Below, one piece after another: positions 25,919-35,252 of a stretch of DNA of 64,000 bases; positions within the stretch are counted from its first letter, which is position 1, and the number at the start of each line of letters is the position of its first letter. Below the pieces are notes generated by a model that was given only the letters and a program-made list of their open reading frames with translations, searched no databases and was not told the origin of the DNA. The position numbers were made by a program, and so were the translations under genes. The DNA is from Marinomonas sp. IMCC 4694 (lineage in GTDB: Bacteria > Pseudomonadota > Gammaproteobacteria > Pseudomonadales > Marinomonadaceae): NCBI RefSeq assembly GCF_008122525.1, contig NZ_VSRV01000001.1:248001-312000 (forward strand). Direction: 5' to 3'.

Positions 25919-26224
25919 TTACAGGTGTAATACGCTGTTTGAGTCTTGGCTGACGGGGCTGGGAACATAGTCGTCTGCCATGTCGTCGTTTAGCCATTCT
26001 GTGCCGTCAATGACGTATCTGAACTGATAAGCCGTATCGATATCCAGATTGAGCGTTGAAGCATAAACACCGGACTTCTGTTTCTTCATCAGGTTTGCAG
26101 TGCAATCCCAATTATTGAAGTCGCCCACCAAGGCAACGTTTTTCGCGTCACCTACTGCTTCTACAGGAATCGCGAACTTTACTTTGCATTCTGGCTTGGT
26201 TTTCAAATAGGTTTTTTCAATCAT
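25919..26224 (-). CDS. CBM48/AMPK-type glycogen-binding domain protein
   Basis: 101 residues from ATG 26224 (MIEKTYLKT), chosen because GGAG lies 6 bases before it inside the alternative start at 26236. Nearly the whole protein is an early-set/CBM48 fold: KNVALVGDFNNWD, then YASTLNLDIDTAYQFRYVID and WLNDDMADDY. These domains bind glycogen or starch and normally accompany enzymes. Here no enzyme domain is attached and no glycogen gene is adjacent. It may be a free-standing glycogen-binding or regulatory protein. Confidence 0.7.
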   Translation of the reverse strand: MIEKTYLKTKPECKVKFAIPVEAVGDAKNVALVGDFNNWDCTANLMKKQKSGVYASTLNLDIDTAYQFRYVIDGTEWLNDDMADDYVPSPVSQDSNSVLHL

Positions 26225-26535
26225 TTCCAGCTCCATGGTCTAGCGATAGACAAATAATAGTTAGGCTACTGCAAAAGCCTGAGGGACGATGAAATAGCTT
26301 CTTGGTAGAGCATAAGCAAGGCTTACGCCAAACTTTCTAACCGCTTAATTTTCAATCAAAAAAACAATGTGAGAGCGTGTGCTGTCGAATTTATGAGCCA
26401 AATTTGCCTTAAAACCGTGTACGGGTGCGCCATTTTTGGGCTTACCAAAGGGTACAATTTAAAGACGTAAATTCACAATTCGCTTGCTCTAAATGTCCTA
26501 CACTCAAATGACAACAAAAATAATGAGGTGTTTGT

Positions 26536-26673
26536 ATGGACATTCAAATGGGCGTTCTCATTGTGTTAAGTGTGATGCTTGTTATTAAGATCATCTATTT
26601 GGCGTTTTTCAAACGACCAGAACAACAAGACCATCACCATGCGCATCATTCAAATCACCATCACGACTCATAG
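26536..26673 (+). CDS. Small membrane peptide with His-rich tail
   Basis: A 45-residue reading frame. The ATG at 26536 is preceded by GAGG with 7 bases between. It has an N-terminal hydrophobic helix (MGVLIVLSVMLVIKIIYLAF), a short basic link (FKRPEQQ), and a tail in which 9 of the last 14 residues are His (DHHHAHHSNHHHDS). The layout suggests a single-span inner-membrane peptide with a metal-binding tail. No family is recognised. It is convergent with the acyltransferase gene, 15 bases away. The 300 bases upstream, between it and the CBM48 gene, hold no other gene. Confidence 0.6.
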   Translation: MDIQMGVLIVLSVMLVIKIIYLAFFKRPEQQDHHHAHHSNHHHDS

Positions 26674-26688
26674 TTGTCAGGCGTCGTG

Positions 26689-28407
26689 TTATTGGTTGTG
26701 ACCACGGTAGCGTTTGTTTTTCGCTTCTTTGACGGTATTTAGGTCTACTAGGACTAATCCGTCCACACAGTAGCCAAAGTCGGCATCGACACCAAAGTCC
26801 AAGAAGCGAACCCCGCCCGGCTCACACAATTCACTGTATTGCTTGAACAACGTAGGCACACTCGCTCCAAAATGGCTGAGTTGTTCTTTTAGCACTCTAA
26901 AATCTTCTTCGTAATCGTCACCGCTGAACATGTTTGCAATAATGTCATTGTGTTCGGCGTTTACCTGATACGGCGTGAAAGAGCGCGCTAGGTGTTCTTT
27001 GTCGGCAAAGTAAAGCGTGTAAAAAGACACAATGAAGTCTTTGGCCACTTGAGGGTAGCTGTTGCTTAGGCTGACAGGGCCAAACATGTAACGAATGTCA
27101 GGGTGCTTATCTAAGTAAGCCCCAATGCCGTACCACAAATAATCTAAGCTGCGTTTGCCCCAGTATTTTGGTTGGATGAAGCTGCGGCCTAGCTCGATGC
27201 CTTGTTCAAAATACGGTTCCATGTCGCAGGAGTATTTGAACAGTTCGGCGCTGTAAATGCGGTTTGGTTTGTCTTCTTTCATGTAGCGAGCGACTTCGCC
27301 GATGCGATAAGCGCCCACAATTTCCAGTTCTTCTTCATCCCATAAAATCAAATGGCGGTAATGTTGGTCGAACTTATCTAAGTCCGAACGCTCGCCTGTG
27401 CCTTCACCTACTTTACGAAAGGCGATTTCGCGTAAACGTCCAATTTCCTTCATCGTTACCGACATCGGATCGTAATCAACAAGGTAAATTTGCTTGTTGT
27501 CTTTGGTGCTGCCAAGGTGCTCTGAGACTTTCAGCTCTTGTTTGATCATCTGTCTGTTTTGTGGGTGTTCTACCGTTTTCTCGGTTTTTAGAAGCGGTTT
27601 TTTGCCCTTAGCGATCCGGTACAAATGACGTTTTACTAATTTGTTTTTTTCTTTGTCGCTCAATGGCAGTTTGGCTAATTCTTGAATCGGAATCGCTTGA
27701 CCAACCTGCATGGGGATCTTGCGATTGCGTTGGCGAAACATTTCATTTGCAAGCTGAATCGTCGACAACGGACGGTATAAAATGGAGCTTGTGTAAAACA
27801 ACATAGAGTTACGGCCACCAATGTGAACCGGCAATAACGGACTGTTGGTCTTTTGTGCCAGCTTCAGATAGTTCTGATTCCACTGCTGGTCTTTTACGCC
27901 ACTAGGCGACATACGAGACACTTCCCCCGCTGGGAAAATGATCACCGCTTCTTCATTGTGTAAGCAGCTCATGATGGCTTTGAGTTGTTGGCGTCCGGTT
28001 TTTCCACCAAGATTATCAACGGGAAGAACCCGCTGTTTTAATCCATCAAAGCCCATCAACAAGTCGTTTGCTACTATCTTAACGTCAGGGCGAATTTCAC
28101 CGATTAATCGCAGCAAAGCGAGGCCATCCAAGGCGCCAAGAGGGTGGTTGGCGATGATCATTACACGCCCGCTTGCGGGAATATTACGACGGTCTATTTG
28201 GCTGACTTGATAGCTGAAATTGAAGTGATCAAGCACTCGATCAATAAATTCGAAGCCGACACAGCCGTGGTTTTTTTCCAAGAATTGGTTTACTTCCCTT
28301 TCGTGGAATAAGCGCTTTAACACGCTTAACGTTGGGCGAGTGATAAATGGGCTTTTATCGAAAAACTGAGGCGATTTACTGGCAATCATTTGCTCGACTT
28401 GTATCAC
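26689..28407 (-). CDS. Two-domain acyltransferase, OlsF-like
   Basis: 572 residues with two acyltransferase domains. The N-terminal half is a PlsC-type domain: the HX4D motif is in ANHPLGALDGLALL and a substrate motif is in IIFPAGEVSRMSPSG. The C-terminal half, from about residue 300, is a GNAT-like/OlsB-type domain (VDYDPMSVTMKEIGRLREIA, then YRIGEVARYM and ELGRSFIQPKYWG). This order matches the bifunctional ornithine-lipid synthase OlsF of Serratia, in which the OlsB part makes lyso-ornithine lipid and the PlsC part adds the second acyl chain. A general hemolysin-like acyltransferase is the alternative. Confidence 0.7.
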   Translation of the reverse strand: MIQVEQMIASKSPQFFDKSPFITRPTLSVLKRLFHEREVNQFLEKNHGCVGFEFIDRVLDHFNFSYQVSQIDRRNIPASGRVMIIANHPLGALDGLALLRLIGEIRPDVKIVANDLLMGFDGLKQRVLPVDNLGGKTGRQQLKAIMSCLHNEEAVIIFPAGEVSRMSPSGVKDQQWNQNYLKLAQKTNSPLLPVHIGGRNSMLFYTSSILYRPLSTIQLANEMFRQRNRKIPMQVGQAIPIQELAKLPLSDKEKNKLVKRHLYRIAKGKKPLLKTEKTVEHPQNRQMIKQELKVSEHLGSTKDNKQIYLVDYDPMSVTMKEIGRLREIAFRKVGEGTGERSDLDKFDQHYRHLILWDEEELEIVGAYRIGEVARYMKEDKPNRIYSAELFKYSCDMEPYFEQGIELGRSFIQPKYWGKRSLDYLWYGIGAYLDKHPDIRYMFGPVSLSNSYPQVAKDFIVSFYTLYFADKEHLARSFTPYQVNAEHNDIIANMFSGDDYEEDFRVLKEQLSHFGASVPTLFKQYSELCEPGGVRFLDFGVDADFGYCVDGLVLVDLNTVKEAKNKRYRGHNQ

Positions 28408-28527
28408 AGTGATGCTCCGCTTTAATAATTTTTGGATATCTTATTAACCAGAGTAGAGCGTTAATATGACAGCAGCGTGACGTCGTGATGGCGGATATAT
28501 GACCTGAGATATTCATTTGCATCAGGC

Positions 28528-28551
28528 AAAAAAAACCCACCAAAAGGTGGG
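28528..28551 (-). terminator. Terminator after iolA
   Basis: The stem CCCACC-AAAA-GGTGGG (28536-28551) is followed on the minus strand by eight Ts. It lies 59 bases beyond the iolA stop and ends the minus-strand iolCDEA transcript. Confidence 0.85.
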
Positions 28552-28609
28552 CTAAAAAGTCGTCTACTAGAGAGTTATAACGCAGTGTACGACTGAGCTC
28601 GGGTACGGT

Positions 28610-30130
28610 TTACTTCATCGTTGGCATTGAAAACTCTGCGCCAGCGCGAAGTCCTGTTGGCCAGCGTGCCGTGATGGTTTTCATGCGAGTGTAGAAACGT
28701 ACGCCGTCTGGACCGTGCATGTGCAATGGACCGAACAAAGAACGTTTCCAGCCGCCAAAGCTGTGGAATGCCATTGGCACCGGAATGGGCACATTTACGC
28801 CAACCATGCCGACTTGAACGTCTTCACAGAATTGACGAGCGGTATCGCCATCACGGGTGAAGATTGAGGTGCCATTACCGTATTCGTGGGCATTGATCAT
28901 ATCCAATGCTTCTTGGTAACTGTTGGCGCGAACCACGCATAAAACAGGACCAAAAATTTCTTCGTTGTAAACACGCATGCCTTGTTTCACATTGTCGAAC
29001 AAGGTGGGTCCAACGAAGTAACCATTTTCATTGCCTGGATAGACAAAATCACGCCCATCACGCACCAAGGTTGCGCCTTCTTCCACACCAATGCTGATGT
29101 AGTCTTTGATTTTTGCGCAATGTTCTTTGGAAATAACAGGGCCCATGTGAGCCTCTTCTGGTAGTCCAACACCTGGGCCGACGCGCATTCCGTCGATTTC
29201 GATACTTAAGCTGTCGATGAGGTTATCAGCAACGTCATCGCCCACACAGACCGCAACAGAAATCGCCATGCAACGCTCGCCCGCTGAACCGTAAGCTGCC
29301 CCCATTAGAGAACCAACCACTTGGCTAGGATCCGCATCTGGCATGACGATCATGTGATTTTTTGCCCCACCAAGTGCTTGAACGCGTTTGCCATGAGCGG
29401 ATGCTGTTGCGTAAATGTATTCAGCAATAGGTGTTGAACCAACAAAACTAACCGCTTGAACTCGTTCGTCCGTTAGCAATACGTCCACGGCTTCTTTATC
29501 ACCATTAACGATGTTAAATACGCCATCTGGCAAGCCGGCCTCCGTAAGCAACTCAGCCAAGCGAAGCGGCACAGAAGGATCTTTTTCTGATGGTTTCATC
29601 ACAAATGTATTGCCGCTGGCAATGGCAACAGGGAACATCCACATAGGAACCATAGCAGGGAAGTTGAACGGCGAAATACCCGCGCACACACCAAGAGGTT
29701 GCATCAAAGACATGCTGTCTACGCCGCGACCGACATTTAGGCTGTGTTCGCCTTTTTGAAGGTGTGGGATGCCGCAAGCAAACTCAACCACTTCGATGCC
29801 GCGAGTTAATTCCCCTTTTGCGTCGGAAAATACTTTGCCATGCTCGCTGGTGATCATTTCTGCGATTTCGTCGGCGTGTTGTTCTAGTAGGGCTTTGAAT
29901 TTAAACATGACACGAGCGCGGTTAAGTGGCGTGACCTTGCTCCATGTTTTGAACGCTTCTTGTGCTGATTCAATCGCAGTGCGAGTTTCGTCTGCGCTTG
30001 ATAGAGCCACGTTCATGGATTGCGCGCCTGTTGCTGGGTTATAGACTGGACCTGTGCGACCGCTTTGGCTGGCAATTTGCTGACCGTTAATATAATTACC
30101 TAATGTGTGCAGAGTACCTAATGTTTTCAT
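28610..30130 (-). CDS. iolA: Methylmalonate-semialdehyde dehydrogenase IolA/MmsA
   Basis: 506 residues from ATG 30130 (MKTLGTLHTL; AGG 8 bases upstream). It is a CoA-acylating aldehyde dehydrogenase: QPLGVCAGISPFNFPAMVP, QALGGAKNHMIVMPDAD, and the catalytic Cys in GSAGERCMAIS. The C-terminus MHGPDGVRFYTRMKTIT is typical of MmsA/IolA. It converts malonate semialdehyde, the last inositol intermediate, to acetyl-CoA. It is last in the iolCDEA operon. Confidence 0.92.
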   Translation of the reverse strand: MKTLGTLHTLGNYINGQQIASQSGRTGPVYNPATGAQSMNVALSSADETRTAIESAQEAFKTWSKVTPLNRARVMFKFKALLEQHADEIAEMITSEHGKVFSDAKGELTRGIEVVEFACGIPHLQKGEHSLNVGRGVDSMSLMQPLGVCAGISPFNFPAMVPMWMFPVAIASGNTFVMKPSEKDPSVPLRLAELLTEAGLPDGVFNIVNGDKEAVDVLLTDERVQAVSFVGSTPIAEYIYATASAHGKRVQALGGAKNHMIVMPDADPSQVVGSLMGAAYGSAGERCMAISVAVCVGDDVADNLIDSLSIEIDGMRVGPGVGLPEEAHMGPVISKEHCAKIKDYISIGVEEGATLVRDGRDFVYPGNENGYFVGPTLFDNVKQGMRVYNEEIFGPVLCVVRANSYQEALDMINAHEYGNGTSIFTRDGDTARQFCEDVQVGMVGVNVPIPVPMAFHSFGGWKRSLFGPLHMHGPDGVRFYTRMKTITARWPTGLRAGAEFSMPTMK

Positions 30131-30214
30131 GAGAATACCTAACGTTTGCATGTGTTTGTTGAGGCGAACACTGTTTATCTAGTGTCTCGCGTTGGCCTCA
30201 TAGAAAAAGAGCGC

Positions 30215-31114
30215 TTATTGGACGATGTCTAACCCGGATTCAGCGCAGAGCGCCTTTAAGTTGTTGGCCCCAAGAGTTGCGTAGGTTAACGGGTGCGCAA
30301 CGGCAGGATCTTGTTCTGCTTCTACCACTAACCAGCCTGAATAGTTACTGGCTTTCAGTTGTTTGAATAAACTGCTGTAATCGATAAAACCGTCACCAGG
30401 CACGGTAAACACACCGTTTAACATCGCATTTAAAAAGCTGATGTCGCGGTTCTTGGCATCTTTTAAAATCTCAGGGCGAAGATCTTTACAGTGAACGTGA
30501 ATGATACGGTCCGCGTGTTTTGCTTGCACTTCTAATGGATTTCCGCCTGCAAACGTCATATGACCTGTGTCTAGCAATAGTCCGACAGAAGGTCCTGTGT
30601 GTTTCATTAGTAAGTCAACTTCGTGTTGGCTTTCAATGACGGTTCCCATGTGATGGTGGTAAGCAATTTGAACGCCTTCAGATAAGCAGTAGTCTGCGAC
30701 TTGAGTCAGTTTCTTACTCATTTCAGCGATCTTTTCTTCGCTGATAATAGGGCGGTGTGACAAGGGTGTTTCGATTTGTCCATGGATGCAGCCAGTGACT
30801 TCGCAATACACCATGGCTTTTGCGCCAAGGGATTTTAACAAGTGAAGATGCGGTTTAATGGCTTCTATTTCTTCTTCTACACTGCGAGTCAATAACTCGC
30901 CGCTGAACCATCCAGACACCAAATCCAAACCATGTTCTTTTAGGATAGGGCCAAGCACTTCTGGCGTGCGAGGGAATTTGTGGCCTAATTCGAAGCCGCT
31001 AAACCCTGCTTGTTTACCTTCACTTAGGCAGGTTTCAAGTGGTGTTTCTGCTCCCAATGTTGGTAGGTCGTCGTTGGTCCAAGTTAATGGGTTAATGCCG
31101 ATTCTGACGCTCAT
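30215..31114 (-). CDS. iolE: Inosose dehydratase IolE
   Basis: A 299-residue TIM-barrel protein. The N-terminus VRIGINPLTWTNDDLPTLG and internal YHHHMGTVIES and LLDTGHMTFAGGNP match IolE. Metal ligands (Glu and His in LVVEAEQDPAVAHP and IIHVHCKDLR) are visible. It dehydrates 2-keto-myo-inositol to the trihydroxycyclohexane dione. GGAG precedes the ATG. Only 63 bases separate it from iolA, so there is no room for the iolB gene often found here. Confidence 0.92.
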   Translation of the reverse strand: MSVRIGINPLTWTNDDLPTLGAETPLETCLSEGKQAGFSGFELGHKFPRTPEVLGPILKEHGLDLVSGWFSGELLTRSVEEEIEAIKPHLHLLKSLGAKAMVYCEVTGCIHGQIETPLSHRPIISEEKIAEMSKKLTQVADYCLSEGVQIAYHHHMGTVIESQHEVDLLMKHTGPSVGLLLDTGHMTFAGGNPLEVQAKHADRIIHVHCKDLRPEILKDAKNRDISFLNAMLNGVFTVPGDGFIDYSSLFKQLKASNYSGWLVVEAEQDPAVAHPLTYATLGANNLKALCAESGLDIVQ

Positions 31115-31154
31115 ATTATTATTCTCCGATCAGTAAATAGTAAAAAGTGGATAG

Positions 31155-33024
31155 TTATAAATTTTTAAACTGACGTGCTTTATGAGCGTCGTAGTTTTTT
31201 CTTGCTTGGCGAACTTGTTCGCGCTCAGATACTTCTGGCACCGCCACATCCCACCAATGACCGCCACCTTCAGTGACAATGGCAGGGTCTGTGTCGAGTG
31301 TAATTAAGTAGCTGATTGGTGACGCTTTTGCGCGCTCCAATGCGGCTTCCAATTCGGTAATGTTGCTTACTTTTTCAGAGTTTGCTCCGAGCGCTTTAGC
31401 GTGAGCAGCAAAGTCGGTTTTTGGTGCGCCTTCTGGTGTAGTGAGGCAGTCGTCCAGCATATTGTTAAAACCAGGGCCACCGCAGAATTGCTGCAAGCGA
31501 TGGATGCAACCAAAACCTCGGTTATCCAGTACGACCATAATAATTTTTTGGCCGAGCATGACCGACGTGGCAATTTCAGAGTTCAGCATCAAGTAAGAAC
31601 CGTCACCGACCATGACAAAGACCTCGGACTCTGGGCTGGCCATTTTGGCACCCAAACCGCCCGCTAATTCATAGCCCATGCAGGAATAGCCGTACTCCAT
31701 GTGATAACCACGGTGATAACGAGTACGCCACAGTTTTTGGAGCTCACCTGGTAACCCGCCAGCAGCACAAACCACCATGTCTTTTTCGCCAGCAGCGCGG
31801 TTTACAGCGCCCACAACTTCCGCATCGCTGGGTAAATCTGTACCTCGATCCGTGGTCACTTTGTCGACAACTTGTTGCCACTTGACGCGTTCTGTTTCGG
31901 CTTTTTTGATCCAAGAAGGCTCTATTTTCCAGCCTTGTAGGGCTTTGTTTAGCAGTGGCAGAGTGAGTTTTGCGTCGCCGACTAATGCTTGGCTCTTGTG
32001 CTTGATTGCGTCAAAGGACGCCACGTTTAGACTGACGATTTTTGCGTCAGGGTTTATCAGAGAACGAGAGCCAGAGGCGAAGTCGCCAAGACGTGTGCCA
32101 ACAGCAATAATAAGGTCTGATTCAGCGCATAAGGTGTTTGTTGATGCTGCGCCTGTCACCCCAATGGTGCCCATATTTTGTTGATGATCCCAAGGGAGTG
32201 CGCCTTTGCCAGCTTGCGTTTCGCCCACAGGTAATTGGAATTGACTGACAAAGGCGTCAAATTCTTTTAATGCGCCAGAATAATGAAGACCACCGCCAGC
32301 AATGACGACCACCGCCAGCAATGACGACAGGTTTTTTCGCTTGCCTGATGAGTTTAAGTGCATCATTAAGCTCATAAAAGTCCGGCGTTTGACGACGTAG
32401 GCGGTGAATTTTTTCATCGAAAAAGCTCACTGGATAATCAAATGCCATGGTTTGCACGTCTTGCGGTAAGGCTAAGGTGGCAGGTCCACATTCGATGGGG
32501 TCGGTCAAAACACGCATGGCTTGAGGCAATGCTGTGAGCAGTTGTTCTGGACGCGTAATACGGTCGAAGAATCGACTGACAGGGCGGAAACAATCATTTG
32601 AGGTGATGGTCATATCCTGAAAGCTTTCTACTTGCTGTAATACGGGGTCGGGCATACGAGTCGCAAAGGTATCACCAGGAAGAAACAAAACAGGGATTCG
32701 GTTAACATGCGCGACGGCCGCTGCGGTTACCATATTCACCGCACCTGGACCTGCAGACGCAGTGCAGGCCATCATCTGTTGGCGGTTTTTGGTTTTTGCG
32801 TAGGCAATGGCAGCGTGTGCCATGCCTTGTTCATTGTGTGCACGATACGTCGGAAGTTTGTCTTTTACGTGGTAAAGCGCTTCGCCAAGACCGGCCACGT
32901 TACCGTGCCCAAAAATCCCCCAGACACCGGCAAACATAGGTTGAACGCCATTATCTGTTTCTATTTTCTGCGCCATCATGAATCGGACGACGGCTTGCGC
33001 CATAGTGAGTTTTATTGTTGTCAT
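31155..33024 (-). pseudogene. iolD: iolD, frameshifted by 19-bp duplication
   Basis: Two overlapping frames encode one thiamine-diphosphate enzyme. The 5' part (33024 down to about 32326) reads from MTTIKLTMAQ to KKPVVIAGGG. The 3' part continues LHYSGALKEFD to the end at 31155, including the ThDP/Mg motif VMVGDGSYLMLNSE. The break lies at a direct 19-base duplication (32288-32325). Removing one copy restores an uninterrupted frame of about 616 residues, the normal IolD length. IolD hydrolyses the cyclic dione to 5-deoxy-glucuronate. As written, the product stops at about 255 residues and lacks the catalytic C-terminal domain. Confidence 0.9.
32288..32325. repeat. 19-bp tandem duplication within iolD
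   Basis: GACCACCGCCAGCAATGAC occurs twice in direct succession (32288-32306 and 32307-32325), followed by a further GAC. Since 19 is not a multiple of 3, the second copy shifts the iolD frame by one. It encodes the VVIAGGG segment twice. Confidence 0.95.
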
Positions 33025-33035
33025 CTTGGTTTCCT

Positions 33036-34973
33036 TTAAGCCTGCTTGTGCTGTGGCTGATGGTTGTGGCGTTCTTTCCAGTAGGATACTAATTCCAAGT
33101 AGTTCGATACGATGGCGTCGATCAGCTGCTGGTCATTAAAACGATTTCCTAACCACGCGCGGCTTGGCTCGCTGAAAATGGAGCGACCAACGGCAAAACC
33201 TTTACAAATATCGAATCCTGCACTATTGGCAAAACCTTCTTTTAGTTCAGTCATCGGCGCATCCAACCCGAGCATCACGACACCGCGGCAGTGCTTATCG
33301 TGGTGCTCTACTATGTCGGTAATGGCCTGCCAGTTGGCTTTGGACTGAGGCGGTAACTTCCACCAATCTGGGCGCACATCTAGATGATAGAAGCGTTTGA
33401 TTGAGTCTGTGAATAGGCTGTCATCAAAGTCCTTGTCGCGTGGTGGAATGATTTCTAGAAGAAGCTCATGCCCTGAGGCGCAACAGGCTTTATAAAGCTC
33501 GATCACCTGACGTTCTTGTGCTGCTCGCATTTCTATTTCGTCTTTAGAGTGATAGAAAACAAGGCATTTCACGATGTGTTCTTTTGGCCAATTTTTTAGG
33601 CGTGAACCGATGCTGCGCCCACCTTCTAGTTCAATAGGACGAGAGCTTGGTAACTCGACAGGGCGGCCAATCCAAAGGCCGCGTCCGGTAACAGCGTTTA
33701 GTGCATCTTGACCATAGGTGTCGTCGATCAATACACCGTATTGGCTGCCGTTTAATTCGCGAGCACCGACATCTAATGCATCAACCAACAAGCATTTTAG
33801 TCTTTTAATGCGTGAAGGGTCTGCGCCTTCTTCACGAGCCATATCAAAGAGTTGTTTACGATGATCAAAAGCAAAAATACATAGGTCTTGCCAGTCGTAC
33901 GGCAATCTTTCTGTGGTGACTCGATGTAAATGATTCAGTTCACGATCTAAGTCTGGACGCTTAATTTGTTCAGCACGAGCAATGTAATTATCTAATTCTT
34001 CGGCACTTGGAATCGCTGGAGCACAACCGTGTCGAGAGACAACCAACGCGCCACAGGCATTGGCATAAGTGCAAGATTGTTCTGCTGACTCGCCTCGAAT
34101 CCAGCCGCGCAAGAAACCACTCATGAAAGCATCGCCAGCACCAAGAACGTTGAGTACATCTACGCGAACGCCAACGTGCAGCTCAAACGCATCCATAGAG
34201 TCAGGAATCGCACCTTCAAGTACCGTACAACCCTGAGAACCAAGTTTCAGAACGATAGTGGCGTTACTGAGTTCACGGATTTTTTTCAGGGCGGTAATCG
34301 TGTCTGTGCTGCCACCGGCAATATGCACTTCTTCTTCGGTGCCGACAATTAGGTCAAAGTCGGCCAAAATACTTTGCATGTGTGCCGATACTTTTTCATT
34401 GGAAATAAAGCGTGTTTCACCGTCACCAGGGTTTGTTAAACCCCAAAGAACAGGGCGGTAATCAATGTCCAAGGCACATTTAGTGCCTGCTTGTTTGGCG
34501 TATGCGATGGCTTGCTTACTGGTTGCGTACGTACTTTCTGTGGAGAAGTGCGTGCCAGTGATAACAAGGGCTTTTGCAGACCCTATAAAGTCCGCGTCAA
34601 AATCGTCTTTACTTACCGCCATGTCGGCGCAATCGTTGCGGTAGAAAATCAGTGGAAAAGTGTCTTGGTCTTTGATGCCGAGAACGACTAAAGCGGTTAG
34701 ACGTTCTGGGTCTGTGATGACATGGCTGGTATCGACACCAGCACGGGCTAATTCTTCTTTGACGAAACGCCCCATGTGCTCATTACCAACACGTGTCAAC
34801 ATGGCGCTTTTTAGACCAAGTCGTGCAGTGCCAAATGCCATGTTGCCAGAAGAGCCGCCAAGGTATTTAGCAAAACTGCTAGCGTCTTCTAAGCGACTAC
34901 CTATTTGTTCTGAATACATATCGACCGCTGCGCGTCCAAGACAAATGAGATCTAACGTTTTATCTTTGTGCAT
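33036..34973 (-). CDS. iolC: IolC kinase fused to DUF2090 aldolase domain
   Basis: 645 residues. Residues 1-330 are a PfkB-family sugar kinase (GRAAVDMYSEQIG, ATP/anion motif NVLGAGDAFMSGFLRGW), i.e. 5-dehydro-2-deoxygluconokinase. Residues from about 345 to the end form a DUF2090 barrel (DWQDLCIFAFDHRKQLFDMA, CRGVVMLGLDAP, FAVGRSIF), thought to act as the next enzyme, the phosphate aldolase (IolJ function). The fusion would deliver dihydroxyacetone phosphate and malonate semialdehyde. GGGAG precedes the ATG. It is first in the iolCDEA operon. Confidence 0.9.
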   Translation of the reverse strand: MHKDKTLDLICLGRAAVDMYSEQIGSRLEDASSFAKYLGGSSGNMAFGTARLGLKSAMLTRVGNEHMGRFVKEELARAGVDTSHVITDPERLTALVVLGIKDQDTFPLIFYRNDCADMAVSKDDFDADFIGSAKALVITGTHFSTESTYATSKQAIAYAKQAGTKCALDIDYRPVLWGLTNPGDGETRFISNEKVSAHMQSILADFDLIVGTEEEVHIAGGSTDTITALKKIRELSNATIVLKLGSQGCTVLEGAIPDSMDAFELHVGVRVDVLNVLGAGDAFMSGFLRGWIRGESAEQSCTYANACGALVVSRHGCAPAIPSAEELDNYIARAEQIKRPDLDRELNHLHRVTTERLPYDWQDLCIFAFDHRKQLFDMAREEGADPSRIKRLKCLLVDALDVGARELNGSQYGVLIDDTYGQDALNAVTGRGLWIGRPVELPSSRPIELEGGRSIGSRLKNWPKEHIVKCLVFYHSKDEIEMRAAQERQVIELYKACCASGHELLLEIIPPRDKDFDDSLFTDSIKRFYHLDVRPDWWKLPPQSKANWQAITDIVEHHDKHCRGVVMLGLDAPMTELKEGFANSAGFDICKGFAVGRSIFSEPSRAWLGNRFNDQQLIDAIVSNYLELVSYWKERHNHQPQHKQA

Positions 34974-35079
34974 GGTTCTACATCTCCCGTATCAGCCGAT
35001 ATGACAACAAGGTGAATCCGTACTTTGTCGAAAATGAGATGGCTGTTTTTTTTATTGTTTAATATATCTGAGATGATAT

Positions 35080-35095
35080 TAGAATATATATTCTA
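35080..35095. promoter_or_regulatory. Candidate IolR operator before iolC
   Basis: TAGAATATATATTCTA is a perfect 16-base palindrome of the form TRGAA-N6-TTCYA, about 107 bases before the iolC start. A weaker relative, TGGAATGAAATATTCA, lies at 35110. The gap 34974-35252 is very AT-rich and holds no gene. See the related sites at 42928 and 49547. Confidence 0.6.
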
Positions 35096-35252
35096 TATTT
35101 TCAACAGTTTGGAATGAAATATTCAACTCTGTCGAAAAAATAATAAAATCCTTTAAAAACAAATTTTTAATGGTTTTTTTGGACGTTCTAGTGTCTTTTT
35201 CATTATGTGGAAATGAAACAAATATTATAATAATTTCAAAAAATAGTGATTT

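Noticed and set aside
32257..32417. Two separate overlapping enzymes at the iolD locus
   Set aside because: Both frames are parts of a single IolD; the overlap is caused by the 19-bp duplication.
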